DNA of 64,000 bases from Thamnaconus septentrionalis (Eukaryota > Chordata > Actinopteri > Tetraodontiformes > Monacanthidae): contig CM020508.1 of the NCBI GenBank assembly GCA_009823395.1, positions 9,766,515-9,830,514 of the forward strand, read 5' to 3'. Position 1 is the first letter of the stretch. The number at the start of each line of letters is the position of its first letter. The notes below the pieces were generated by a model that was not told the origin of the DNA, did no database searches, and was given only the letters and a program-made list of their open reading frames with translations. Positions 1 through 39,480 of this stretch are shown piece after piece. The position numbers were made by a program, and so were the translations under genes.

Positions 1-294
1 TCACATGATGAGAAGATAACACCTTCTGAAGCGAGCAAGAAGATGTAAAAGACTGATTTTTTTCACTTTTAAGCATTAAAACTAACTTTAGTTAGCTCAA
101 AAGTTGAGTTGTCTTACCTTTAAAACTTTTAGACAACATTAAGACGGTGAAATGGAGCCTTTTTGGGGACCTTCAGGGATCTCTGGAAGACCTCTACGAT
201 GTTAAATCAACATCTGATCACCGCTTCCCGTGATGGTAATGCTGGTGCAATGTTTGAAATGCGGGCAAACAGAAAGAGAAGGAAAATTGCCTAC
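1..294. other. SPATA6 intron, left window edge
   Basis: Sequence beyond the last visible SPATA6 exon. No further SPATA6 exon is recognisable before the window ends. If the exon 5 donor is further left, up to about 90 bases here would be coding. Confidence 0.5.
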
Positions 295-419
295 AGCGTA
301 CAAAGTAGATCTCCTCATCAGTATCTCCCTCTCCGCAGTTCCATGTATGGGACTCAGTCTGGGAAGCGGGTACAGGAAGTCTCGGCTGTTTTGCTCGACC
401 TTGGCAAGTGGCTCGCTGT
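295..419 (-). CDS. SPATA6: SPATA6 coding exon 5 (donor end uncertain)
   Basis: Acceptor gtgtgtattttag at 421-420, then DSEPLAKVEQNSRDFLYPLP, followed by RLSPIHGTAEREILMRRS. The last part matches the family's 'TRDFMFP...VTMRRI' stretch. The donor is not clear: gt dinucleotides at 301 (TT|gtacgc) and 294 (GCT|gtaggc) are both possible, and the frame stays open to 202. The left coordinate given uses the 294 donor, which leaves phase 0. Confidence 0.72.
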
Positions 420-2657
420 CTAAAATACACACACAGAAGGTTGAACAGGAACAGGAGCAGGAATTCCAAATTAATGAGACACAGACTTTGCAATGCAATG
501 ACTGCATATTGCATTGGGGGCATTGTTGTGGCCTCAAAGGCATACACCAACCTGGAGGCACTGACTGAATCAGCTCAAAAGACGTCGTGTCAGCTAAGAG
601 GAAGCACAAACACGCCGAGAGTTAAAGGTCAGATTCCCGATGAGCTTTCATAACACAAGAGTGAGGATCAAGAGCTAAAAGAACATTGTCCCGGTGGAGC
701 CTTTACCTTCGAGGAGCTCAGCTAAATGAGCCGGGTCAACGACGCCGGGGAAGGTCTGGCAAAACAGAAAAAACGATAAGACAAAAGTGCAGGACTATGT
801 CTTGTCGCAGTAGCGAAGCTCTGTGTCGGTGGTTTAAAGTGGTGGCAGGATTTGAACCAGACAGATGCAGCGTCATTCATCATAATCATTCATCACTCAC
901 TGTCAGCAAAGCCACAACGGCATCAAGGCCTTCACACTTGGACAAGTTCTGCGGGTGTGTTTATCTTTAAATTTTGGCACTTAGCAGTTAGCCGTCCATC
1001 ACCGTGACCTATTTGTCCTGATGGAATCATGTTTTCAGTTTCTGGTAGAGCTGTTCAAATTTTAGGCAGGTCAAAAACTTTTTTTTTTTTTCCATCACTT
1101 GTGGTTACAGCATTTGGAATGGTTCTGAATCAGGTCACTATTTGTTATAAAAGAATGAGATGAAAGATGAGAGAGGTTGTTGACTGTTAAAGAGATGGAG
1201 GTCGTGCTTTTCAAGAGACTTTGGAGCTGCTGCCATCCTGCTGTGGCTTCTTTTTCCCTCATCACTGGACCAGCATTGAAAAAAGTTTTATGTGCTCTTA
1301 AAAGCATATTCAGTCACAGCATGCATGGAGCAGCTATAGCACAGAGACTAATAGAAAAAAACAAAACACTAAAAAACAGCTTGCAGACAAACAGAAACTG
1401 GCTCCCATCATTCACACATGACTAACCTATGGAGCACACAGTGTGCAGGGCACAGTATTAATGCCAAGACCAGGTCAAACAGTGGAGGCTGTTGTATTTC
1501 TGTCACTCGGACACAGCTCACCTTCGTGAACACCATCCTGTGGTGAAAAAGTAACGGGAACACAGGTGCCAGACGCAGGGTCTTCCTGTGCTGGCCCAGC
1601 ATGCACACACTCAGGTGCACATCACTCTTTTTAGACAGGATCACTCCTGGACATGTGACCTGGATGGAGAGGAAGAAAAAAACAACTCACACGTGACACA
1701 GACAAACTCAGGGTGGTCAAATAAGGCCATGTCGAAGTGATGATCAGGAACTAATATGAAAAAATGATTGTGAGGACTACATTCAATTTGACTACATATT
1801 CTGGATTCTGAATATGACTCAGAATTCTGACACCGGTGGCACACAAATACAGACACAACTCTTTGTGTTAGACTTTGAAACTCCTATTCGTTTAACACTG
1901 AAACAATTCCAGAACTTTTGGGCTCTTCTTTTATTAGAGTCTATATTCTTTGAGAGATGAGCTGTAGGCAACTGGACAGAACTCGATGCTCCGAGACTAA
2001 GTTGACCTGGTTGACTGACAAGTTCGCAGCTTCCACCCTAAGCCCTACATTTGTGTCAAAGACTTAAACAAGTCACACCAAGTCGCTACAGATAATCAAC
2101 GTAATGCGGGCAACGCACTAACGCCATATAAAGGTCTCTACAGAGATTCCAAAGAATAAAAATGAAAGGAAAAGAAAGGAAGCCTTCACTGCTGGGTCAC
2201 ATGACACGGAAGCGACTTGAAAATATTAAACGCTACTTCATAAATATACATATATATATATATATAAAGGAGTAAAGGGGGAAAAAAAAGTTGTGTTATT
2301 TATTTTATAAACACGGTAGGTTCGTCACACACATTATTCACTGACTGCGACAGCCTGTCAACGAAGAGGCTAAAAGCTGCAGCTAGTCGTCGTTTACAGT
2401 TGATTTGAAAGCGAACGAGGCAGCGCGGAGACGTTTAAAATCTCAGCCGTCGGTTAGCATAGCCGCTTCACTCTCTGATAGTGATGAGGTTTGTTTGGGG
2501 AGGATGATATATGACGCTAGCTTGTGAGCGTGTGCTGCGCTGCAACGCGCCAACGTCAACAGTGATGACTTACTTTGTAAATGTCCAGGTAAACGGTGCA
2601 CTTCAAACACCTCTGGGGCACTTTTGAAACGAGAGGCTTCCTCCTGCGTGATTCCAT
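295..2657 (-). CDS. SPATA6: SPATA6, 5' part of gene (coding exons 1-5)
   Basis: Spermatogenesis-associated protein 6, needed in mouse to build the sperm connecting piece that joins head and tail (known for the family). Five exons join in frame: 2657-2574, 1659-1522, 755-707, 593-552 and 419 to about 295. The product starts MESRRRKPLVSK and carries the family's N-terminal block: VTCPGVILSKKSDVHLSVC, GQHRKTLRLAPVFPLLFHHR, MVFTKTFPGVVDPAHLAELL, ADTTSFELIQSVPP and EQNSRDFLYPLPRLSP. This corresponds to the mammalian CPGV...FPLVF...MVFEKVFPDAVDP...FELIQLVPP...NTRDFMFP series. About 146 residues are visible; the rest lies off the left edge. Exon phases agree at every junction seen. SPATA6 fits better than its paralogue SPATA6L because AGBL4 and BEND5 are neighbours, but paralogue choice from sequence alone is not certain. 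Confidence 0.85.
552..593 (-). CDS. SPATA6: SPATA6 coding exon 4
   Basis: A 42-bp exon. It completes the split Ala codon from exon 3, then reads DTTSFELIQSVPP and one base of a split Asp codon. The acceptor is tgcttcctcttag and the donor CCAG|gttggt. The intron to exon 3 is only 113 bp, and this exon and exon 3 correspond to one continuous stretch of the mammalian protein. Confidence 0.83.
707..755 (-). CDS. SPATA6: SPATA6 coding exon 3
   Basis: A short 49-bp exon encoding TFPGVVDPAHLAELLE plus the first base of the next codon. The acceptor is ttttctgttttgccag and the donor GAAG|gtaaag. It corresponds to mammalian VFPDAVDPGDVVTQLE. Found from splice signals and homology because it is too short to stand out as an open frame. 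Confidence 0.85.
756..1521 (-). other. SPATA6 intron 2
   Basis: Unique, AT-rich sequence between exons 2 and 3, with a T10-type tract near 1078-1090. No other feature is recognised. Confidence 0.7.
1522..1659 (-). CDS. SPATA6: SPATA6 coding exon 2
   Basis: The exon is 138 bp, or 46 codons, phase 0 at both ends. The acceptor follows a good pyrimidine tract (ttcctctccatccag) and the donor is AAG|gtgagc. It encodes VTCPGVILSKKSDVHLSVC, then the GQHRKTLRLAPVFPLLFHHR segment, ending MVFTK. This is the most recognisable part of the SPATA6 N-terminal domain. Confidence 0.9.
1660..2573 (-). other. SPATA6 intron 1
   Basis: Its exon-1 side (about 2340-2570) has many CpG dinucleotides, as is usual just downstream of a vertebrate promoter. 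A short (TA)n run lies near 2248-2266. No other feature is recognised. Confidence 0.65.
2574..2657 (-). CDS. SPATA6: SPATA6 coding exon 1 (start codon)
   Basis: The exon is 84 bp, or 28 codons. ATG at 2657-2655 opens MESRRRKPLVSK and runs to CLKCTVYLDIYK, with donor AAA|gtaagt at 2573. The frame matches exon 2 exactly (phase 0), and the family equivalent is the short N-terminal strand before 'ITCPGV'. Another ATG four bases upstream is in a different frame, so 2657 is the chosen start. The exact N-terminus has only moderate support. Confidence 0.75.
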
Positions 2658-2710
2658 TCATCCGACTCTCAAAAGTTGTCGTCATAGCAGCCAGACCACA
2701 GACAGACACG

Positions 2711-2734
2711 CACACACACACACACACACACACA
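2711..2734. repeat. (CA)12 microsatellite in SPATA6 5' region
   Basis: A pure CA run between the CRE/E-box and the SPATA6 start codon, probably in the 5'UTR or core promoter. Confidence 0.9.
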
Positions 2735-2758
2735 GCCGGCAGTCGTCCAAAGCGGATG

Positions 2759-2770
2759 TGACGTCACGTG
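2759..2770 (-). promoter_or_regulatory. SPATA6: Probable SPATA6 core promoter: CRE overlapping E-box
   Basis: A perfect cAMP-response palindrome TGACGTCA (2759-2766) overlaps an E-box CACGTG (2765-2770), 102-113 bp upstream of the SPATA6 start codon. A CCAAT box (2838-2842, plus-strand reading) lies about 70 bp further upstream. CRE sites are common in promoters of genes active in spermatids, where CREM acts (known). Use as the SPATA6 promoter is inferred from position. Confidence 0.5.
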
Positions 2771-2986
2771 GATTACTTCTGTGATGGAGAAATTTTTCAT
2801 TTATCTCATGAGAAAGTTCAGCTTAATTGCAGTCGGACCAATAAAGCGTAGAATATGACCTATTGTTGATGTTGCATCTTGCTCCATCACAAACAACCAT
2901 CAAAATGCCAAATGTTCTAAATAATGCACAAATTACACTTACTTACAGCCACTGGAGAACCAGAATACCAGAGTAATGAAAAGAAC

Positions 2987-2992
2987 TTTATT
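2987..2992 (-). terminator. AGBL4: AGBL4 poly(A) signal candidate
   Basis: AATAAA on the minus strand, about 540 nt after the AGBL4 stop codon. It is followed within 40 nt by a U/GU-rich stretch (ctggtattctggttctcc) of the kind that supports cleavage. This gives a 3'UTR of roughly 0.55 kb (about 2970-3530). Confidence 0.5.
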
Positions 2993-3530
2993 GCCTTTAA
3001 CCATCCATGTGACAACGGCCTTGCCAAGTTTACTCACAGTCTTGCGCAAGAATCATGCAAATTCCACTAAAATTGAAATGCAGAGTCCATATGTGGAATA
3101 AAAAATCCTGTTGAGTCCCGCAAAAATGTGACACCTGGTCCCCCTACGGTGGGAGACATCTTTCAAAACGTTTTGATGTGCTAAAAACTTCAATAAATAA
3201 AAGAATTTACAGCAGGAAGGCATGCTTTTCCGTATGTACATTGGTAGAGCTGAAGAACAGAAGCCAGTGATTAAATGTCAGTCCAAGTAGTTAACAGTTC
3301 ACATTTGGAAGTCAAACAGACTTTGTTGTTTTAAGTAAAATCACTCTGAAAACTTGCTCTGGGTTTTCATCCTGGAAGTACCAGTCAGCCTGCTGTTGCA
3401 AATGTGTGAAAATAGCTCTTTATAGCATGGGAGATGTGGAGCTTCTTGAGGCAATGAAGTGTGAAGAATCCTCCTGCTATGGTGCTTCCCATTTTATACA
3501 TGCTCAGTCTGCGTCTGTCGGTCCAGCTGT

Positions 3531-31919
<28,389 letters not shown>

Positions 31920-32699
31920 CTGAGAGCAGAGACGGCGAGAGGTGTCAGGGAGAAAAAAAAGGTGTTAAAGGTGAGAAAGAGCTGAGTGAAGTCTTCATTC
32001 AGTCTCCTGTCATTTTATTAACTCGTCTCAGAGTCCTTTTAAATGTGACGCGGCGTCAGAGTTCAGTCTAACTTGTTGGCACCGAGTGTTGGGAACCTGT
32101 CAAAACTCACACTGACCCGACCAAAGTTCCAGCCAGAAACACATAAATCAAACATCAAAACAGCCAAGACGCGGTGGACAATATTAATCTTGGGGGGGTG
32201 AATTATACATCCCAGGTCAGACTCAGGTGTGACCCCCCGTGAAGGACATCTTTGATTCAGATCCGCCGGTCCGACTGCTGACCTCTGGTCCCTTAACCCC
32301 CGACCCTGCTGCTGAGAAGATGTTTGAGCTGTCAGACGCCCCCGCCAACCCTAACCCCCCCCCTTCTGTCACCTGGAAGTTGGATTGTTGGAATTTCACA
32401 CATTACTGAGGGTAATGAAACATCTCAGCGACCCTGTCAGAAATTTTGTCTAAACGGAGATGTTTTTTGACGGGTCTGACGTCGTTCTTTCGTTACCCGA
32501 CGAGCGAGAGGAAACGACATCCACGCTCCAAAGTGTCTCATTAGATTCTTTTCAACTTAACTGTTTGTCAACTCTGAATTGTTTGAGGTTAAATATCAGC
32601 GGCGGATGAAAAAGGTGTAAAGCCGCAAAAAAAAAGAAAAAAAGAAGAAGAGCAGAGTGTGCCGCCGCTGAGGGTCGGACTGACCCGCGGTTGGAGGGT

Positions 32700-32985
32700 C
32701 GCGTTAACCTCCTCCACTCCTGTTTTCACAATCGTTCATCAATTACCGCGGCGAAGACACGGCGGATAAAAAAGATAATCACCGGGAGCAGATTGTGTTG
32801 GCGGAGGTGAGGATCTGCGCTGGCGCCTCCTCCACTACCCTAATGGATGAAAGTGATTGTGTTTCTCATCGCCGTACACAAACTTAATATCTTATCGATT
32901 CCTCCAGCCACTTCTGCTGAGCGGAGAAGATGCTAATTAGCAACAGGCTACGCGCCTTTTTCTTAATGTAATTCTAATTTCACCT
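32700..32985. promoter_or_regulatory. Candidate conserved non-coding element
   Basis: Unique block with CACAATCGTTCATCAATTAC, GATAAAAAAGATAATCACC, CCCTAATGGATGAAAGTGAT, CTTAATATCTTATCGATTCC and GATGCTAATTAGCAACAGG. GCTAATTAGC is a homeodomain palindrome. Confidence 0.33.
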
Positions 32986-33746
32986 CGCAGCGTGTGCGTG
33001 CATGCATGTGTGTGTGTGTGTGTGTGGCCTCTTCTTACTGTCAGTGTGTGTGTGTGTGAGGCAGAGAGAAGTGTTCCATTGAAACTCTGCCTGTGATTTT
33101 GTTTCGCTTTTTCTTATTTTCTCTCCCCCGTTCTCTCTCGCTCGCTCGCTGTGCCCTTCACAGAGACGAATGGCTTTGCCATTCAGGAGTCTCGGCGGAG
33201 TGGCGCGGCCCCCGTTTTGTTGTAAATGTGAGTGCGTGCGGTTTTTCGGCCCGGCTGCCGCTGCTGCTCGCCGGCTGTGAAATTCCATCGCTTCGAAAAA
33301 TTTCTACTTTTTGGCCTCGGCCCCAGGCCATCGCGTCGGGCTCCGGGTACAAGCCCTCAACTGTGACACGCACACACACACACACACAAACGCACGCACG
33401 CCACCGAGATATGTGCGTGCGTTTGTGTGTGTGTGCGTGCATCAAACTGCAATGGGGGAAAGAAACAGACGCTGAGACAGACAGACAGACAGACAGACGT
33501 GCACATGTTGTTGCCTTTTCTTTTATCGCGACAGTCACACAGTGAGTGCAAGTGCAGCGCCAGGCTGCAGCAAGGCAGCTGCCAAGGTCTGGGAATTCAA
33601 CCGTCGCCCGCCGCTGCCACCGCCGTGCTGAACGGCGCTTCATCAAAACAATCTCTCGCTGCAGGCGCCGCCAGCTCACAATGGAGCCACAGTCGCGTCG
33701 CGAGCGTGTGACACTTGCGGACCTTCTTCCTCGAACCCTGCAATAA

Positions 33747-33747
33747 A

Positions 33748-33784
<37 letters not shown>

Positions 33785-33866
33785 ATACTGATGCATAATT
33801 AAGGTTATGTTTTTTTTAAGAATAACTGAAGAATACACATGGGTCTTTGCTAGAATAGTACGACCA

Positions 33867-33910
<44 letters not shown>
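33747..33910. repeat. Two TG microsatellites
   Basis: TG runs at about 33747-33783 and 33870-33910, separated by AT-rich unique sequence, inside the large AGBL4 intron. Confidence 0.93.
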
Positions 33911-33912
<2 letters not shown>

Positions 33913-36900
33913 ATGAGGGCTCCGACAAAGGCACCCCAAGTAGTTGTTGTGTTTATGTGTTTGTATCTATCTGGCTGTGCTCAGCCAAGCGCTGTAGCAC
34001 AAAATCAAGTCCCCGCTATTCTATTGCATAGGGGGCAGCACAGAGGGGAACTGGGGGGGAGCAGGAGTGGTGGTGGGTGGTGTGGGGGGGTTGCCATATG
34101 TAGAGGGCAGATCTCCCTCTTTATCTCCATCTCAATGTGTTTGGGGGGTCCGAGTCGTTGCCGAGTCCCAGCGGAAGCAGCTGCTGCGCCGGCTGCAGCG
34201 GCGCCTCCTGACCTGAAGGTGTCAGAAGAGATCAGCAGGGCGGCGGTGGGTCGCGGTGGCGGCGGAGGGGAAGGGAATGGGAGGGGCCTCAGGAGCAGGA
34301 GATGATAAAGGAAGGCCGGCAAAGACGGAGCCAAGAAGAAGGAGAAGCGGGTTTCTCATGTTGACTCAGTGCAACGTGTGCTTCCTGGAACCTCTGCTGT
34401 TGATTTTTCTTACTTTTGATAAGACCCCCCCCCCCTCCCGGCTTCCAGGGCCAAATTCAGAGCTCAGTGTCAAACATCACAGCCGCTCAGTTGATTAGAC
34501 AAGGAAATCCTAAATAACAAGTCATCACAGCGAGCTCCATCTTCCTCGTTAGTGTGTAGCAGTGCAATTCATTTGTTTAGTTTAAAGTCAAATTGTATAA
34601 ATGTTTTGCACTGTGGGACCTTATTTTTGCTTTTTAAAAAAAATCCAAACAAATCAAATATTTCAATTATATCCACCGCATATCCCAAGGCCTACACTAA
34701 TATCCTGAGACTTAACCACTGTGTTTATGATCTGAGTTAAAACTGACAGTGTTGAGGTTGGAGCAAGCAATTGATTGATTGGTTTCTGTTTGAGGGTTGA
34801 CTTTGGGAGGGAAACAATCTGACCTTAAACACATCCATATTGTGTCATAATGTGATACAATCCCAATATTCCAGAACATGCAGCAGGAAAGGCCAAGGTC
34901 GTCATCGTGAATGAGAACTAGTTCTTAATTGACTGACCTGGTTAAACATGGGTTAAATTAGAATTCAAAATAAAAACGTCAGCTAGTAAAAGACGGTTAG
35001 TAGATTCAGTGGGACTACGCTGAATCTGACAGACTGGCCCTTTAAAAGGGACGAGGGCTGCATTGAGGGGAAACGCGAGAAAGAAGTCATGTGACAATGA
35101 GTGAGTGAATGAAGCGGAGGCTGAATTTATGGCCACACTCCTAATCAGCGCTGCCTCAGCATATTTCTCACCTGCCAAAGTCACAAGCTGCACTCTACGC
35201 CACATTAGCGCCCATTCTCCTGCGCCACCGAGAGGGGCCACAGAAATTAAAAGGATGTCAAACTACGATCAGCTCTGATAAATATGTAAATTGCTGGCCG
35301 GAAGAAAAGTGCTTGTGAAAAAGGGGACGGAGGAAAAAAAAATACACAACATAAATCTAATGGAGTCTGAAGGGCGGCCACCCTGATTGTGCTGGTCAGC
35401 TCTTTCCCAGGGAGCAAATCCTGCAAACTTTGGGTCCGATCTCATAAGTGGTGACATGGTGGAATTAGAGTAGATGGTCTTCATCACTCTTCATCGGCCG
35501 TTATTAAGGAAGCGACGTGTCAAAAGCTTTTTCTCAGCGTGGTGGCATATATTTAAATACATTTAGCCACTTGATAAAAAAAAAGAGAAATGTGCTTGCG
35601 CCATTAAAATTATTCGAGGATAAAATTAACATTATCATCATGCTCGGTATTAAACAGTATCCCAGCTGAGTTTTTTTAATTTAAAAATGAAGTCGCTCCA
35701 AACTCTTTGGCGCACAAGTGTTAAACCCGCTTCTGTGTGGGAGCCTGCGTGCACATAGCCGACGCCACTGATCATCATAGACATCATGCAACCAATCATG
35801 CACACACGCTGGTGTAAATTCATTGTGCTGTTGGTCCACAGAGAGGCAAGAGGGAGGAGAGACGCTTCCTTACAGTAGTTCCCTGTCAGCAAGTAGGTAG
35901 TTTTCAGAATTTAGTCGGCGGCCTGCAAGCTTTTATTTCACACTGTACAGCGTTCAGTCTGTGAATATCATGCAAACAGACACAAATCAACAACGTCATC
36001 TGGAATGTTTATGGAAAGGGACTTAAAGATGAACATGGCGCTACTACTACTACTACTGCTACTGCAAGAACCTAGAAAATCCAGACTAAACAAGTGGACC
36101 AATCACATAATTGGTCGCTATCATTAGGTAAAGTGAATTAGACGGCAAAGACACACACACTGCAGACAACCGGCTTGTCAGTGTTCACCGTGGCGCAACA
36201 TCAGCGAACGTTTAGCAAAGTTCAGCTTCCATCTCCCAGTTTGTCTCCCACTTCAGTTTTTATCAGAATTTGGTGGCATTATCTCAAAAAATGAAGATGA
36301 AACTTTTTCTCTGCAGACAACAAATGTTCACATTAGTGTTGAGTGGTTTTGGCTAGAGCTCAGTAAACCACTGCGGTGCAACAGGGCTCACCACTGCAAC
36401 ATTAGGAAGACTCCAGCTGAAGCATCCTGGCTAAACTAGCAGTAAATGTCATTAGGTCATTTGAAGGTGAACGACACGAGGTTCATCCAATCAACTTCAC
36501 AGCTTTGCCTCCAATTTCCAACACAAAATGATCAAAAGTCGTGAGAACGTGAACATCACCTCAGCATATTTATCTCCCAGTTCTTTGCAAATCAGGTTTT
36601 TAAACCCAAATTTTTCCGATGCGATGCCCAACATAAGACGGCTGACGGAAACTCTCCCAGCTGTTGCTGTAACACTTGCACTCACATTACAGCGAGGTGC
36701 ACATGGCAGGGTTCTGCACTGCTGCTGACCAGAACCAGCACCACAGAGGTCCAAATCAGGCTTCAGAGAGAAACACATGATGAAATCCCTGCTGCATAAT
36801 ACACTGCGATACAATACAAAAAAAACCCAGCACTGTCACAGCGGCTACAGCTGTACGACACATTAAAACCACACACTTCACACCAAGGCCCCGCACGTCT

Positions 36901-37255
36901 CCGCCCCGCCCTCTCCCTCTTCTCCTCGCTGCTCTGTGGGCTCTTTTTTTTTACGCTGTCGTAAATTAGCTTCACTTTGGCGAGATGGCAACCAGACACG
37001 CTTGGCGCCGCGCTCGGTGCGTCACGCCGACGATGGGCACGAGCTGTAAATTGTCACCGCCGCTGGATTTATGCAGAGCCTTGGGACGGGAGGCGGCGCT
37101 GCCCCGGCTGAGCGAGTCCCAACAAGCGGCCGCGCTTTACACATTTTTTTTTTTCTTCTCTCAGGCCACTTCCACACCCCCAACATCTCAGGGACGAACC
37201 GACTGGAAGAAAAGATGAGAATAAAAAAAAAAACAGAGGCTGTTTAGTGGGAAAA

Positions 37256-37316
37256 TAGATAGACAGATGTACTTTATTGATCCCAAATTGGGAAACTACA
37301 CAGTTGTAGCACTAAA
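37256..37316. mobile_element. Short retroelement-tail-like fragment
   Basis: Contains ATAGACAGATGTACTTTATT followed by GATCCCAAATTGGGAAACTA. This 'actttattgatcccaaattgggaaa' pattern is very common at the ends of fish interspersed repeats. The family is not assigned and the copy is truncated. Confidence 0.45.
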
Positions 37317-38837
37317 AAAAAAGCAGTGCTAAAAAGGCAAAATGCAAAAAGGCCAAATTGTGATAAGAGTTGCTTTGTTTTATACGCCACTGCTTTATTC
37401 TGCAGGTCCCCGACTCATTTTGTGTGCATGTCTTGTGTCCATGGGAGTCTGAGCGCCTGTGGCATGTCTCAGATTTATTCAGCTCATCTTATTGTAGGAG
37501 TAGGGGGGAGTTAGCGGGGAGGCGACTGCCAAGGCCTCCTCACACATTCATAAAGCATCGGCCTGTTGTCACCTCACACACGCACACACACACACGAACA
37601 GAGCCAAAGGAGGGTTATTATGGGGGGGGGGGCAGAAGGGTCGGCAGCCGAGAACAGAGGAGCGGCAGCAGAACGTCAACACAAAAATGCGGCTAATTGT
37701 CGGATGGCGGGATGGAACCATCGGCGCCATCGTCTGAAGCTACGTTGAGAGGAAGAGTGTTTACGGCGGCGGGCGGACGCTCGGCGACACAGCGAGAGGG
37801 ACGGCGAGGGGTAAAATGAAAGACAGAGGATGAAAAGGAGGCAAGACACCAGGCGGAGGGAAACTTTACACAACTCATACAAGCTCTTTTATTCCCTGAC
37901 TCTGTCCTTCTGAATTATTGTTGGTTTTCAACCCACTGCCGCAGCTAGTAGGTTGAAATTTTAAAGGCCTTTGTTTTCACTGCATCTATCCCTCAACTTG
38001 TCCAGTTAAACTGTGTGTGATTCATGTTTCTCCATCGATACAGCGTCAGTGAACGCAGCAAAAATGAGTTTGTTATATTCAAGAGGACACAGCAAATTGT
38101 CTCAGGCTGAATCCTGAGTGCTCGTACGGCAGCTGGACTGCTCAGATCTAAAGATTCAGATCCATCTCCCCAACCTCCAGACAAAGTGTTTTCATCAGTG
38201 TTGGAATGGCTTTGGATTCCACCATTAATCGGCTGCCTTTGAGTTGAGGCAGAACCAGGAAGTGAGAGCTGCAAATGACTCCCAAAAGCTTCAAAAGGAG
38301 ACAAAGAAGAAATCAGAGAGCAAGTTAAAGACACACTGCTGCTAGAAAAACAACCAATGTTGGGTTTAGTTTAATTAAACAGTAAGGCACACCAAGCTGA
38401 TACCACGTTGGCACCAATGGGAAGCTTTGAACTTTAACTACTTGGCTAAAATTGTTTAAAAAATTGCAGAAAAAAGGAAAAAGTCCTCCAGTCACCTCTG
38501 AAGTTTGCCTCCACTTTTCCAATGCTGATCGTGGACACGCTCTGATTGCTTAAACGCTCTTCTATAGGTCTTAGTAAATTCTTGTTGTGCAAACAATGTG
38601 TGATTAGAGTGACTACAACAAGAACTACAGGCACTGTGACGGAGAAAACCAGGGATCCGTGTGTGACAAAGGTAACGAGGGACGCGCTGGACAGCATCTC
38701 TGTCTGAGGGGTCACCTCCACACCTCCACACCTCCACACCCACCCTCTCCCCCACCAGAGACCACCTCCACCCCACCCCTCCACTTCCTGTCTGCGTCCT
38801 CGGTCATCCTGATCGTGCCAGAGAGAGCAATCAGAAG

Positions 38838-38881
38838 TAGAGAGAGAGAGAGAGAGAGAGTGTGTGTGTGTGTGTGTGTAT

Positions 38882-38930
<49 letters not shown>
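38838..38930. repeat. Compound (AG)n(TG)n(AG)n microsatellite
   Basis: An AG run, then a TG run, then a longer AG run; further AG-rich sequence follows to about 39120. Confidence 0.93.
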
Positions 38931-38931
<1 letters not shown>

Positions 38932-39169
38932 TCTAGCGAGACGATTACAACAGCCGTGTCGAGACGCGAGTGGCATCCCATCCAGACAGAGGAGGGACAA
39001 AGAAAGAAAGAAACCTGGACGCATCATAAAGGGGGGAACGAAGGCTCAGACGGAAAGTGAGAGAGAGAGAGAGAGAGAACAGAAAGAGAGGGGGAGGAGA
39101 GGAGGGAGGGCAGGAGTGGAGGAAACCCTCGAGATGACAGCATGTAAATACGCCAGCGGCGGCGCTCTA

Positions 39170-39480
39170 AAGTGGAGATGAAGAGGCGGCAGGATAAAAA
39201 GCTCTGAGCACTGTGTGATTATGGATCAATTTGCTGCAATCAAGCCCCCTTATGGCTGGTCCCTGTGAAATGGAGAGATTTCTGCTGCTCAAGGGCAACC
39301 GTCGTGACAGCGGAGGTCACAGGAAATGGGAGTGACGTAGGCGGGGTTTGGTGGGGGAGGTGCGGGGCGTAGAGGCACCATAGGAGGGAGGGAGGGGAGG
39401 AGGGGAGACGCTCCATCCCCGGCATTAGCATTCAAGCCCGAGCTGAAGGGCTTTCTAATTACGCTAATAGTGCGAGGTGG
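39170..39480. promoter_or_regulatory. Candidate conserved non-coding segments
   Basis: Two unique patches (39190-39330 and 39420-39480) with TGTGTGATTATGGATCAATT, TGCTGCAATCAAGCCCC and CTTTCTAATTACGCTAATAG, separated by a G-rich run. Confidence 0.27.

Larger units (their letters stand above)
2658..3530 (-). other. AGBL4 3'UTR and AGBL4-SPATA6 spacer
   Basis: Only 873 bp separate the AGBL4 stop codon from the SPATA6 start codon on the same strand. The right part is inferred 3'UTR, ending near the poly(A) signal at 2987. The left part is inferred SPATA6 promoter and 5'UTR. No other gene is seen. Confidence 0.6.

Noticed and set aside
33158..33934. 258-codon open frame on the minus strand
   Set aside because: Composed largely of translated CA/TG and CG-rich sequence (His-Thr and Val-Cys runs); no splice context or family match.
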